NCBI GenBank assembly: GCA_037176845.1
Contig: JAYKXP010000222.1
Coordinates: 1-58,189, forward strand
Direction: 5' to 3'
DNA from: Paramarasmius palmivorus
Taxonomy: Eukaryota; Basidiomycota; Agaricomycetes; Agaricales; Marasmiaceae
Length of the DNA stretch: 58,189 nt
Part shown: piece by piece, positions 44,601 through 54,653 of the stretch
Numbering within the stretch: the stretch's first letter is position 1
Layout of the letters: every line of letters begins with the position of its first letter
The notes under the pieces: generated by a model
Database searches by the model: none
What the model saw: the letters and a program-made list of their open reading frames with translations, nothing else
Told to the model about the DNA's origin: nothing
Made by a program: the position numbers and the translations under genes

Positions 44601-47600
44601 CTGACCTTGATCGTGTTGCAGGAAAGGTTTCAGGTTCAACCACCACAAAGCGTTACATGCGAAATGAGGTATGGTCATTAATTTCACACAAGGGTGCACC
44701 ATCTTGGTATCTTACAATTTCGCCGGCTGACAGTCGTCATCCACTGTGTTTTTATTTTGCAGGTCAGGATCTCAAGTTCACTCCTGATATTGGAAGCAGG
44801 ACTGAGAAGCTACGGGCAGTGTGCAGCAATCCAGTGTCTTCTGCACGTTTCTTCAACTATCTGGTGAAGATATTTATAGAAGTCTTTCTGGGCTGTGGAT
44901 CATCTGACCCTGGTCTCTTTGGTCACCACGATGCACATTATGGAGTGGTTGAACAGCAGGGCAGACTTACGTTACACCTCCATCTCCTGCTGTGGATTAG
45001 AGGGGCTCTTACTCCACAGCAGATTAGAGATCACCTGCGAAGCAAGACGAGTGAGTTTGAAACAAAACTGATAGCTTACCTGGAAAATGCATATGCAGGA
45101 CAATATATAAACGCCTCGCTGGATGAGGTCTCCTTGTTGGCGGCAGCAACGAGGACTGATCCGCATTACCGGAACCCCACTGATACTCTTCCTGTCTCAC
45201 CACCTGAAAGTTGTGTTGTACATGCTGGCATTGGTGCTTGCAAAGAATGTCCTCTCTGTTCTGTGGTTCTTGATTGGGAAGAAGCATACAAGTTAACAGT
45301 AAATGATCTTCTCTACAAAGCAAATCGCCACAAGTGTGATCGTGGGTTGAATAAGGATGGGTCCCAGAAGAAAAGACATTTATACAAGTCATGCAGAGAT
45401 AACAAATGGGGAAAATGCCGTGCTCGTTTCCCTAGGCCTTTACATGAAAACACAAGTGTAGATCGTGATACTGGAGCAATCACAATGAAAAAGTGTGAGG
45501 CGTGGCTGAATACCTTCAGCTATCCCCTGACATATTTCTTAAGATGTAATACTGATGTCACCTACCTTGGCTCTGGTACGGCAATTAAGTCTGTTGTTCT
45601 ATATGTCACTGATTATATCACCAAAGCTTCACTGAAGACCCATGTTGTGTTTGATGCAATCATTTCAGTGTTTTCCAAGAATGGTTCTGTTGTTCACGGT
45701 GATGACTCGAGTGAAGAAAAGGCAAGAAAGCTAATGACTAAGATTGTTAACCTCTTGACTACCAAAATGGAGTTTGGTGCACCACTGATATGTTCATATC
45801 TTCTGGGATTTCCTGATCACTATACAGATCACCGGTTTATACCTTTGTACTGGCAGCAGTATGTTGCTCGTGTTCGGTCTGACTGTGGAGAGTCTGTGTT
45901 GGATGAGAGTGCAAAGGAAAAGGTAGCCTTGATGAAACGTGGTACACGTATTGTGGGTTTGTCACCTGTTGTCGACTATACTGATCGGCCTGTTGAAGCT
46001 GCCTCAGTCTGTCTGTATGACTGGATTCGTATCTCTCATAGAGTGACACGCAAGACGGCTACACGTAAAGGCAGTAAGAGTGCATCAGCGTCTCGCACAG
46101 GGTTGAGTAAGAACTGTTTCTGCTACTTGCCTACTCATGATTTGTATGATACACATGTTGCTAGGCTTCAGAAAGACTCGCCTACCCTTGTGGTGAATTT
46201 CCTTGGTGCCACTTTGCCTAGAAGAGACCAAGGTGATCACGAGTACTACTGCTGCACTATGCTCACTCTGTTCAAGCCCTGGAGGAATGGGCAGGAGCTC
46301 AAATCTGAGTACATGAGCTGGACAGAGGCTTTCAATTCTTGTGTGTTTACGGAAAGGCAGCGAGTGCTTATGGACAATTTCATGATCCGTTATCAATGTT
46401 TAGATGCAAGAGATGACTATCATGCACAGATGCGGAAGAATGAGCAAGCCCACAGCAGTTGGGATCCTTTTCTGGATGCTCTGGATGATGACAACGAGGA
46501 CATGGATGATATATGGGATACAGGATATTCTGGTGAACAACCAGACCCTATTGGTCACTTGTCCCTTGCTGATGCAAATGATTTTGAGACCCCAGCTTTG
46601 CTTAGAGGGTTTAGCTTCACGTATCAGAGAAGCTTGGCACAGAGAAATGAAATTCGTCAGTTGCTGGCTGCTTCCGATTGGACCGTGCCTGTCCCTCTAG
46701 CTAATATGTCTTGTCTGCTGGCTGCCCCTCCTATACAGACTCTTTCCAGAGAACACTGGAAGACAGCGTTAATGGCTAAAAGAAAGCAGGTACTGGATCA
46801 GAGGGCCGGTATTGTTCCTGCCACAGCAAGAGCTGCATTCATGGGAAAGCGTCAAGCTAAAGGCAGTTTGAAAAAATATGTGGATCAGGTTGAAGTGATA
46901 GATAAATCTTACCTCTTTAAGTCATTCAATGCAAGAGACAACCAAAAGTTCATCAATGCCACTCTTGAAAAATACAGTCTTAATGAGGAACAGCAGAGAG
47001 CCTTTCGGATTATTTCCAACCATGCTTCAGGTACACTGTTTGAGCCATTAAAGATGTATATTGGTGGCATGGGCGGTACTGGAAAGTCTACTGTGTTACG
47101 GGCACTTATCCATTTCTTTGGTTTGCGCAACGAACAATATCGGCTTTTGGTTGTAGCGCCTACAGGTAGTGCAGCTGCCTTGCTAGGAGGTTCGACCTAC
47201 CATTCTGCTTTTGGAATCAATGATTTCTCAGGTACTAGCAATCTTCCCCTTGTTCGTGAGAGGCTGATTGGGGTTCAGTATATTTTCTTTGATGAGGTGT
47301 CTATGTTGTCTGCGTGGGAGATGTATCGGATCAGCAGGCAACTTTGCTTGTCCTTGGTTCACGAAGATACTGAGTTTGGTGGACTCAACATGATCTTTGC
47401 AGGTGACTTTGCACAGTTGCCTCCCCCAATGGGTGGAGAGAGTGTGTCCTTGTATGGCCGTAACATAGGTGCTCTTCGATCCACGGTTCGGCAGCAGGAA
47501 GAAGCACTGGGCAAGTCCATCTGGCACCATGTTACGACAGTTGTTATTCTGAGACAGAACATGAGACAAAAGACGCAATCTGAAGATGACACTAGATTTC

Positions 47601-49786
47601 GTACTGCGCTGGAGAACATGCGATATAGGCAGTGTACACCTGCAGACATCTCTTTCTTAAATGGCAGAGTGACTTCGACTGTTGTGGGCAGGCCTTCAGT
47701 ATCAGATCCCCTGTTCCGGGATACTCCTATTATAACAGCTCGGAACGTGCAGAAGGATGAGATCAATGCGTTAGGGTGTGTTCGGTTTGCTAGTGAAACG
47801 GATCAGCGACTGCATCATTTTTACTCTGAGGACATCATCAGGGGCGAAGGTCGAACCCGGGCTAGGAACACGACGTCTTCTAGAATGATTGCTCTGAAAG
47901 AAATAACCTCGGAATGGCAGGAGTATCTCTGGAGTCTCGACCCGAGTTCGTCTGATACTCTTGTGCCTGCGAAGGTCAGCTTCTGTAAGGGGATGCCTGT
48001 GATGATTCGAAAAAACATTGCCACCGAGCTGAATATCACTCGAGGCCAAGAAGGCATTGTATACGGCTGGAGCAGTCGAGGTCCCGTTGATAGACAAAAA
48101 TTGGAGGTGCTTTTTGTCCTGCTTACCAACCCGCCTAGCGACGTACAGCTGGATGGCTTGCCCTTGAATGTGGTTCCAATCGTCCCCACCTCTGACTATG
48201 CTACGATCAAGCTACCTCATGGTGAAGGAAAAAGTCTCAGGGTCTACAGGACACAGATTGACGTTGTCCCTTGCTTTGCGATGACAGACTTTTCTTCGCA
48301 GGGGAAAACGAGACTATACAATGCGGTTCATTTGAATCATTGCCGTGATTTTCATGGCTATTATACTGCTCTCTCGCGAAGTTCTAGTGCACGCGGTACT
48401 ATCATTCTGCAAGGCTTCGATCCTGCTAAAATAACAGGGGGTCTCAAAGGATCAGCATTGAGGCAAGAATATCGGGAGTTGGAGTTGCTAGACGACATCA
48501 CGTGTCGGCGCTACAACGGCACCTTGCCCGTAACGGTCGTTGGGAATACTCGAAGCTCCCTGATAAGAACCTTCCGAAAGGTCGTTGGCGAGGCGTATGT
48601 ACCTCCGAAGTTATGCGCAAGCTTGAAGTGGGACTCGGCAGATCCTCTCCTCGAACTTGACGTAGAAGATATACAGTGGAGAATCGTATCGAAGGGAATA
48701 AAGGATGCAGAGGATGCTCTGGACGAAGTACAGCTGCCCCCGGAGAAGCCGTATAAACAACCGGCTCCTAAAGGTCTTCGTGGTGCAGCGAGTATGCCTG
48801 TTTCCTCGGGTGCCCCTGTTACTGCTCATTGTGCGGAACCTGCGATCGAAACGGGACACAAGAGGAAATACTCCGTCGCTGCCGATGCGACCTCTTCGAC
48901 TGGTCCCGTTCCCAAACGTCGACAGCTGACGGCTTCCAGAGGTACGAGTAGCTTTTCTGCGCTGCCCGCCCCGGAATGGCAGAACAATAGTTGTGCTTAC
49001 GACGGTGTCGTGAGTGTGCTGTGGCCTCTATGGTCTTCTGATGCCGATAGATGGTCTGGTTTCCTCGAATCGCTGTCCAACCCCGCAGCCTCCCAACTCG
49101 CGAAGGTGTTCCAAGCGTGTCGCAACGAAGAGATGTCGATAACTGCAGCCCGAGATGCTTTCAGACGTTTCATGGTTGACAGGTATCCCGCTCAGTTCGT
49201 GATGGGCGCCTTTTCGTCAGTCTCCGATTTAGTTTGGGAATCTCTTCGCAGCGAAGCAGTGCATACGAGGACGACTGCTTGTAGTAATTGTCGGACCGGC
49301 CAGGCGAGACTGGCGTTGGATAGCGACTATGTTATCGTGTTTGATCAGATGAACGATGGGTCTACATCGGTCGCAGATATTGTTCGAAGCAGCGTGGAGC
49401 CTCGACTGCTACGTAGCTTGCAGCTTTGTCCCGCATGCCTGGGTTCTCTGTCCGGACACCGAGGTCCACAGATGTTGGTTTTCAATCTTCATGGAACGGG
49501 ACCAAATCGTAGGATTCCCTACATCGACCACAGGATCGTCGTCTCTGTCGGTGTCTCGTCAGAGGTATACGATTTGGTTGGAGCCGTGTATTTCAAAGAC
49601 GGCCATTTCGTTGCAAGGGTCGTCGATTCCGGTGGTATCGTGTGGTATCACGACGGAATGGCTGGTCACTTTCCGCATCGAGGAAAGTATATCTTCAACA
49701 GAGACCTGAACAAAGGTTCTTTGGATTTTGGGAAGTGTCGAGGTTACGTTGCCACTCATGTGTTCTACGCGGCCAAAGATGCGTGA
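41633..49786 (+). CDS. Helitron Rep-helicase (RepHel) with C-terminal cysteine-peptidase-like domain
   Basis: One open frame of 2,717 codons. Residues 1 to about 360 have flanking-like composition and hydrophobic stretches; the true start may be later (41802 opens another frame). Then come a DUF6570-like region with Cys pairs (CAVCGQL; SLANGFWLGE), a Helitron-like N domain, and the HUH motif HLHLLLW (His1115, His1117). The two-tyrosine motif is Y1324-VTD-Y1328-ITK1331. The Pif1-type helicase has GGTGKST (Lys1818), FFDEVSML (Asp1887, Glu1888), AGDFAQLPP, TDFSSQGKT and YTALSRSS. The C-terminal region has NNSCAYD (Cys2454) and GHFVARV...VWYHDG (His2658), like the Cys and His boxes of C19/UCH peptidases. 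The protein should nick, unwind and transfer a single strand in rolling-circle transposition. No stops or introns interrupt this frame, so it may be functional. Codon use in about 42700-47700 is more A/T-rich than at the two ends. Confidence 0.9.
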   Translation: MKLSVSWVSFAFVSLPFLTPSMKRSLWYCGLSCACFLMLYVRVLIRLSVSLVLLLGDVSIFRRQTSRFGSSSPRSSAVESQSENLLPPVSGLRNNYVYSHSSENEIISSRKWSESLLDSYGNLSSSPVSCSSLLCEMSGLFSSFAPCSRCIRRFFYKPGVGCGLGVGNLAGPSILCPRSSSCACLELPNLEIRRFREHVIDSGLSELIADLDFVPAAVNVCDACLSWVVTPSLESQEVAYSVPYFRSSRVLQLSMPRYGFSLLLGAVSGLAMWGCVVEMYRVLLTVVSLVLCCLRACSYQTLFLRHDFRAFMVVSIYRCLFGLRRSLPFLVLISSLVVGLNSGPARAPLFGSTGPGFSRRVSYVIADANAQHDRLPNDHDNYLPFARLQGGGRRPLIPWNILEPHVSESSCAFVLGDSRRYTFGLHVVSEDTQELVARDDDLVADIPLQALLPYMSMSDGRRAAKLHGCARSTCMSVPELQEFFEQHHCVTCPDTVTIIRTQQSVVERRRAAQRRRRKTVANKGCPTPMSSELSPGLMDSLLLSRLPDLLGTEFPPPPLTDDAVRAMLEQACSNIDPRCFEESGCAVCGQLVAVADSTPVRGVKRLLRHLESNGVTRKERFSPDEPIEELGGPVHLSTCSLVCKSCRSSLHNGKVPVMSLANGFWLGEVPDVLRSLSYVEKLLVARVRHTAVFVRIATGGRKMKANAMAFEAPIPKVYDMLPPPRADIEEVLAILFTGPEKPSIEDYMKTPLLVRRNVVKDALTWLILNHVDYADVKLSEDALREYSEEVPPCAVIWREAEHNKNIESEAVNDNEEEDGTDEGACAFTVHGLTSEQLSAYTMEEITGIATTYFNNGGKVLGIGRKENGESVWNNPSLYPKMFPWLFPYGLGGIGSCKISDSAHKKFLLMYHDKRFQVDENFPIVAFSHEQVKSATQAGWLLADKASFKTVAGRLLGLDQDVLQKLAERMCSGEKVVPQTQEEVNCFKALSDLDRVAGKVSGSTTTKRYMRNEVWSLISHKGAPSWYLTISPADSRHPLCFYFAGQDLKFTPDIGSRTEKLRAVCSNPVSSARFFNYLVKIFIEVFLGCGSSDPGLFGHHDAHYGVVEQQGRLTLHLHLLLWIRGALTPQQIRDHLRSKTSEFETKLIAYLENAYAGQYINASLDEVSLLAAATRTDPHYRNPTDTLPVSPPESCVVHAGIGACKECPLCSVVLDWEEAYKLTVNDLLYKANRHKCDRGLNKDGSQKKRHLYKSCRDNKWGKCRARFPRPLHENTSVDRDTGAITMKKCEAWLNTFSYPLTYFLRCNTDVTYLGSGTAIKSVVLYVTDYITKASLKTHVVFDAIISVFSKNGSVVHGDDSSEEKARKLMTKIVNLLTTKMEFGAPLICSYLLGFPDHYTDHRFIPLYWQQYVARVRSDCGESVLDESAKEKVALMKRGTRIVGLSPVVDYTDRPVEAASVCLYDWIRISHRVTRKTATRKGSKSASASRTGLSKNCFCYLPTHDLYDTHVARLQKDSPTLVVNFLGATLPRRDQGDHEYYCCTMLTLFKPWRNGQELKSEYMSWTEAFNSCVFTERQRVLMDNFMIRYQCLDARDDYHAQMRKNEQAHSSWDPFLDALDDDNEDMDDIWDTGYSGEQPDPIGHLSLADANDFETPALLRGFSFTYQRSLAQRNEIRQLLAASDWTVPVPLANMSCLLAAPPIQTLSREHWKTALMAKRKQVLDQRAGIVPATARAAFMGKRQAKGSLKKYVDQVEVIDKSYLFKSFNARDNQKFINATLEKYSLNEEQQRAFRIISNHASGTLFEPLKMYIGGMGGTGKSTVLRALIHFFGLRNEQYRLLVVAPTGSAAALLGGSTYHSAFGINDFSGTSNLPLVRERLIGVQYIFFDEVSMLSAWEMYRISRQLCLSLVHEDTEFGGLNMIFAGDFAQLPPPMGGESVSLYGRNIGALRSTVRQQEEALGKSIWHHVTTVVILRQNMRQKTQSEDDTRFRTALENMRYRQCTPADISFLNGRVTSTVVGRPSVSDPLFRDTPIITARNVQKDEINALGCVRFASETDQRLHHFYSEDIIRGEGRTRARNTTSSRMIALKEITSEWQEYLWSLDPSSSDTLVPAKVSFCKGMPVMIRKNIATELNITRGQEGIVYGWSSRGPVDRQKLEVLFVLLTNPPSDVQLDGLPLNVVPIVPTSDYATIKLPHGEGKSLRVYRTQIDVVPCFAMTDFSSQGKTRLYNAVHLNHCRDFHGYYTALSRSSSARGTIILQGFDPAKITGGLKGSALRQEYRELELLDDITCRRYNGTLPVTVVGNTRSSLIRTFRKVVGEAYVPPKLCASLKWDSADPLLELDVEDIQWRIVSKGIKDAEDALDEVQLPPEKPYKQPAPKGLRGAASMPVSSGAPVTAHCAEPAIETGHKRKYSVAADATSSTGPVPKRRQLTASRGTSSFSALPAPEWQNNSCAYDGVVSVLWPLWSSDADRWSGFLESLSNPAASQLAKVFQACRNEEMSITAARDAFRRFMVDRYPAQFVMGAFSSVSDLVWESLRSEAVHTRTTACSNCRTGQARLALDSDYVIVFDQMNDGSTSVADIVRSSVEPRLLRSLQLCPACLGSLSGHRGPQMLVFNLHGTGPNRRIPYIDHRIVVSVGVSSEVYDLVGAVYFKDGHFVARVVDSGGIVWYHDGMAGHFPHRGKYIFNRDLNKGSLDFGKCRGYVATHVFYAAKDA

Positions 49787-50380
49787 TGACTCTTCTGCTT
49801 GTCCTGTTCCCCTTCTGCTGTCGGTCATCTCCGTCTCCCGTAGCTCTTGTCCGTTTCTCGTTGTTCTTTTCCTTCTCTCGTTGCTCTTTTCCTTCTCCCT
49901 TGGGTCTTTCCCTTCTCCTTCTTCTCTCTTCCTTCTCCCATTGTTCTCTTCCTTCTCGTATCGCTCCTTTCCTCCTCCCATCGCTCTTTCGTTCTCCTGG
50001 TCCATCGTCTTTCCCGCCTTCGGGTTAGGTTTCGTGGTCTGTCTGTCCGTCGATACGAGTCTATTATTGTTGCCACAGAACACTCACTTGGGGTCTGAGC
50101 GGCGCTGTTAGCCCTTCTGTAGTAGCGATGCTCCGACACCGGTGGACAGGAACGAGGACAGCAGTCGGGAAACAACCCATTTCAGCTCGAACGTTGTGTC
50201 AATCGATTGCCGTGTGAGGTCGGGAAGTCAGTGAGAAACCGTCGAGCCAACATTCGAAATTCCACCAGCGCGTCGCTTCGAGCTTATCTGGGAGCGTAAC
50301 GAGAAGGTTGTAGATGGACGAGAAGGATGTACGTGAACTTCAACGAGGATGTTGCAGGTCGGAGCGTATACACATGTGGC
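49787..50380. other. Spacer after RepHel with CT-rich imperfect tandem repeat
   Basis: No gene. At about 49845-50000 a degenerate ~20-bp unit (TTCTCGTTGYTCTTTTCC and variants) is repeated six to seven times. It keeps both strands open and generates several false frames. The rest to 50380 has no recognised feature. Confidence 0.6.
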
Positions 50381-50775
50381 AGCTCCGGAATTTTGGGCAC
50401 GGAAATTGAAGAGGAAACACTGAAAGACCTATTAGTGGTACTCTGGTAGGTATTGCAAATAGAGTTACCCAGTTTGCACGCTTTCGTGCACGAGGAAAGG
50501 TGACCTTTCCCGGGCCCAAGAAATATGATGTTTTTTTTTGGCGCGGTATATGGTTAGGGTTGAGCAAATAAATCTTAGCGCCAGAATGCCGAAACCCTAA
50601 CCTATCTTATTTTTCACCAAAAAAACATCATATTTCTTGGGCCCGGGAAAGGTCACCTTTCTTCGTGCACGAAAGCGTGCAAACTGGGTAGCTCTATTTG
50701 CGATATCTACCAGAGTACCACTAATAGCTCTTTCTGTGTTTCCTCTTCAATTTCCGTGCCCAAAATTCCAGAGCT
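50381..50775. mobile_element. Foldback/MITE-like element with ~157-bp inverted arms
   Basis: The left arm (50381 to about 50539) starts AGCTCCGGAATTTTGGGCAC. The right arm (about 50619-50775) ends with its inverse, GTGCCCAAAATTCCAGAGCT. The arms match along their length with roughly ten differences. The short centre has an inner GGTTAGGGTT / AACCCTAACC pair. No coding capacity. No clear target duplication was found at either edge, so the family cannot be assigned. It is non-autonomous if mobile. Confidence 0.82.
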
Positions 50776-50947
50776 TTGTGTTTGACGCTGGCTGTGTATG
50801 CACGTGATCCGTATGTTCCTTCTTCAACTCGGCCTACATCCCGCCTAGTTCTTCAGCTTCCTTCTTGAATCTCGGGTTTTGTGTATCTCTTCGTCTCTCC
50901 AGAAAGGCTCGGCACTGGGAGATATCTCTTTTTCTCTTCGTCCTCCA

Positions 50948-52141
50948 ATGGCTGAGGAGTCAATCGATCGTTTGCTCTGCTTCAGACCTCAACCCTGGGG
51001 GCGCAGGAGGATGTAGGTGGGTCCTTTCCGTTTCTTTTTGTATTTCTTCCGGTTTTGCTGACGCTTGCTGCTCGAAGCAGTCCTCCCAGCCACCTTCTTG
51101 GAGAGATTATACGGTCAGGCAGTGGAGTAGACGGTGTACGTTCCGTGTTTTTTTCAATCTGTCTTGCTATGTCGGCCGCGCCTCGATTCGTTTACATTGT
51201 CTTCCGTCACAACATCTCAAATTTCTTTCGATTTGGCTTATACTTTGCACTGGATCGAGGAAAGAAAACACTGAAAATGCGGTCCTCGGAATCATAGCCG
51301 AATACGAATCAGACTTTCGACTTGCGACTGCTTTTGGCGTCGAACGCCTGTCCGTTATCATTCGGAGATGTGCCTGTGTACGGTATGTGTCATAGACGCT
51401 TTTGGTCGGCCGTGTTTGATTAATCGTTTTTGTTTCGGACGGTAGCTCATCGTTTATTTTGCTTAAGATCCTGGTGCTTTTGGTTGCAGCGAGCATGTCT
51501 ACCCAGTTCGTTCGTGATCTGCAAGCCTACATTACTCTCGACATATTGGTTCCTTGCCACGCGGAACTCTTTAGTCGAATCCTCGACTCTTTTCCCCGTA
51601 CCAGTGGAGGTCTGCTGCACGCCCTGGAACCGGACGCCGGTTCCTGTCGACGTCGGCAAGAGCTGCTTATGCTAAGAAATATCGCAGTGAGTCACTCTTG
51701 GCCACGAAACATTGGGTCCGTCATTAACGATTGCTACAGGGCTTTCCTCTTCGCGTGCAGGGTGCTCTTCCCGACGCGAGGCTACTGTCTCATCGGTTTC
51801 GTGTGGACGTAAAATTACTCGCCGACTCCATCCGAGATGCCTTCGCAGACGAACCTTGTGGTGAGGGAATGGCTGCTTTACTTGATTTGCCGAATATTCC
51901 ACCGAGAACGGAAGTGGACTTGTCAACCATCGAGCTTTCCCGACTATATTCCGTAGAGCTGCTTAGGATGGAAGACGAGCTTCACGAACGGGTCTGGCGA
52001 CGGATTGAGCCGTCTCTGTTTCGGTACCACGCGTGTACTTTGAGGTGGATGAGGACCGGGCTGGCCCGTTTCATGGGGATACGAGCTCTCTCTGGGAAAG
52101 AGCTGCGAGACACTGCCAGATCTGGTGAGCGGAAAACGTAG
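50948..52141 (+). CDS. Gene A, copy 2: conserved protein of unknown function
   Basis: Paralog of 2436-3723. ATG 50948 opens MAEESIDRLLCF. Middle exons are approximate, but one (to 51380) has IIAEYESDFRLATAFGVERLSVIIRR. An exon from about 51495 (ASMSTQFV) carries LDILVPCHAELFSRILDSFP and LLMLRNIAV. The last exon, from about 51740, has LSHRFRVDVKLLADSI and ACTLRWMRTGLARFMG and ends at TAG 52141. The order of these blocks equals that in copy 1. The product has no motif I can name. It is followed at 560 bp by an NTase-fold gene on the same strand, whereas copy 1 is separated from its NTase gene by 14 kb. Confidence 0.6.
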
Positions 52142-52699
52142 TTCGTCCGAGACCTGCACTGACGCCCCCCCCCCCCCCATCCAATAGTCATAGCCGGTTT
52201 CTTGTAGTCGTGCGCCATTGTCGACGGTTTCCGCTCTGTGTTTCTTTTTGTTTCGTTTACCTTTCCATTTCCATCGCTCTAGAGTCTAGACCGAGTTTCA
52301 TCGATAATTACGTACGCCCTCGTTTCCGATGTACACGTGTCGTTTGAAAACGTGTTGCGATCTGTGACTACTGCCTGAATCTTTTAGTTCGTCTTTGATG
52401 ATGTTGCTCGGCATCTGTCTGCTCGAGTGAGTATTTTTCTTTCTCTCTCGGTTCAGAAATCTTAGCTTCTGCATATTGGCCAAATAAAGCAAGACTGCAT
52501 ATTCTTCTGTTACTTTCGAGCCACGTTGGAAGTATGGTTTGCTCCCGAGGACTGCGGATGCGAGGTGCGGGTCACCAGAACTGAACGTTGAAGCTTATGT
52601 TGTCCTAGTCGTGCACCAATGGACACCAGTTCGCGGATGAGATAAAGAGCACCGGGAAGGAATCATTCGAAGGCAACGTCGGACTCTTTCCCTTTCCAC
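52142..52699. other. Spacer with a 14-base C homopolymer
   Basis: A run of 14 C lies at 52165-52178, 23 bp after the gene A copy 2 stop. The remainder up to ATG 52700 has no gene and presumably holds the promoter of the NTase-fold gene. Confidence 0.6.
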
Positions 52700-54653
52700 A
52701 TGGACAAGTTCTCTACGCTGTAAGTTTGTGGCCTGCCTACTTCTCCTTACTCTTCATCTGACTTCTGCAGACCACATACCATCGTGACGCCGATCTGCGA
52801 CCAGCTGCCTCTTGGTCAGCTGGCAGCATTGAGGAAGGTTTCCCCCACCGTCAGAGAGCAAGTTCTGGACTACTCCAGCTCTGCTTTCGGCCTCACCAAG
52901 TTGTACGGAGACTTTTTCCCGAGCTTGGAGGCGATAAACGCTTTTCGCGTTGTTCAAGCAAAATGTAGAGCCCTGGTGTCGGGATCTGCCGTGGTTTCTT
53001 TTTTGTCGAGAGGCTCGTTTCTTCCTGGCGATCTGGATATTCTCGTACCTTCAAGCAACGTAGTGGAACTTGGTACGCATTTGCTCCGGACCACCTTCGC
53101 CTTTGACGCCTCCCCGCTTGGCCTGGTAGAGGAAAATCAACCGAAGGAAGCCCAGATAGAATCTTTTGTTAGAGCGGCCACGGCACCTCGTGACAGCTGG
53201 CTCGAAGACGTCAGAGGCATCCTTGAGGAGGGCTACGATGAATTGACTGTTAGCGGAGTGTTCAACTTCTCGAACGGGGACGGCAGAAGGGTTCAAATTA
53301 TTGGAACCAAGTGCGAACCTATTGAATTCGTCCTTCAATTCTATTCGAGTGCGTGTTTTACCTTTTTGTCCCTTCGTCGGAGCTGACTTCCTCCAGCACT
53401 GGTTATGAACGTCGTCACTGCCACCAGGGTCATTTCTCTGTACCCCAACACGTCCTTTGTTCGGAATGCCGCTCTCTACTTGAAATTTCCCACTGACAGG
53501 GTCGCTTCTGCCGTCAGCAAGTACGAGGACAGGGGCTGGACGTCGGATTACATGATATCGGCTGAGAAGGCACTGCACGCGGATCATGAATTGTCGACCA
53601 AGACGCGATGGGTTGGCGACCGTCACTGTTGGATGGTTCTCCTTCCTCCCGTGTCCGGTCTTACCGAGGATTCCTATCATGGACTGAGCATCACGTCCTG
53701 GCATCTCTACTGTCCTTCTCCTAACGCAGTTCGGGTGCAGACCAATCGGATGGAGCCCGACTACCTTCCGTATCCTCTCGTGGTGACCTGGGAAGCGGAG
53801 AGGGCCGTCTGGAGGCACGAGTGTCTCTGGGGTTTGACCCCGCCAGCGAAGCCGTCTGACACTGTCTCAGATCCGCGATCGAATGGCGTACGCGGCGCTA
53901 CGGCACTCGAACGTAGTATGGACGACGATAACACCGGAAACCTCGATACCTGTTCGTCCGAGATGGATGCTATGGAACATGCTTCAGGCAATATAGGCTG
54001 GGATAGGTTAGACTTCCTTTTCTTTCGAAAGCTTGCTAACTGACGGGCTTTCAGGTTTTTCTTGAATGATGACGGCCGCTATCAGGCCATTGATCGCTGG
54101 TGGAACCACGTTGGACACAATAGGTGAGTGGTTAGTCTTGATCATGCTATTCGGGCTTGGCTGACTGTATCAAGGAAATGTTCTAGCATCGATATGGAAA
54201 AGGGCATCGTCGAGTTCTTGGGCAACTTATATCCCAAGCTAGATGACGAGCATCGCACGAATCGTATTTTGATCCAGCTAAGGAAGGAGTTTGAGGATGC
54301 CCGAGCTATATACGGTGGGGTGGCTTTGGATACCGGGCTGCCCAGCGGGTATACGGTGTCGACCATACTTCAATGCATGAAGGAGGTACAAAACACCGGT
54401 TTGTGCGACGATATCGAGGTGCGTGGGCTGCAGAACCCGGTGATTCGTGCTCTGACGGCTGTCTGCTCAGTTCGACATGCGCTTTTGGTTCGACTGGAAC
54501 GAGCTTTCCGTCTGGACGACTTGCGTCATCCTCGTACCGCCCAAGAATGAAGTCAAGATCAAGAAGAGTTTGCCTCTTTGGCAGTATGGCTCTTCCGATT
54601 TTACAGGACTCCTTGTAGAGATATCAGTAGCCCGGCTGGAGAAGTACCGTTAG
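52700..54653 (+). CDS. NTase-fold F-box-like protein, copy 2 (intact)
   Basis: Exon 1 (52700-52719) is 20 nt, exactly as in copy 1. Exon 2 (52771-53348) has an F-box-like LPHTIVTPICDQLPLGQL start and the nucleotidyltransferase signature SGSAVVSFL...GDLDILV (GS then D-x-D). Exon 3 (53397-54006) has TLVMNVVTAT, SLYPNTSF and RWVGDRHCW and a variable acidic linker. Exon 4 (54056-54123) has FFLNDDGRYQAIDRWW. Exon 5 starts near 54187 with FLGNLYPKL and LCDDIEV. The last exon has SVWTTCVILVPP and ends at TAG 54653. All phases close, giving about 570 residues. Both catalytic-type Asp residues are kept. It is the best template for the split copy at 18197-35714. Substrate and role are unknown. Confidence 0.8.

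Noticed and set aside
49559..50175. Overlapping Lys/Glu/Arg-rich frames on the minus strand
   Set aside because: They come from the CT-rich imperfect tandem repeat at 49845-50000; no start context or domain.
50540..50618. TTAGGG-like sequence suggesting a telomere
   Set aside because: Only one GGTTAGGGTT and its inverse, inside the foldback element; no tandem array.
50371..50785. Target-site duplication around the foldback element
   Set aside because: The flanks (CACATGTGGC / TTGTGTTTGA) share only a TGTG core at shifted positions; too weak to report.
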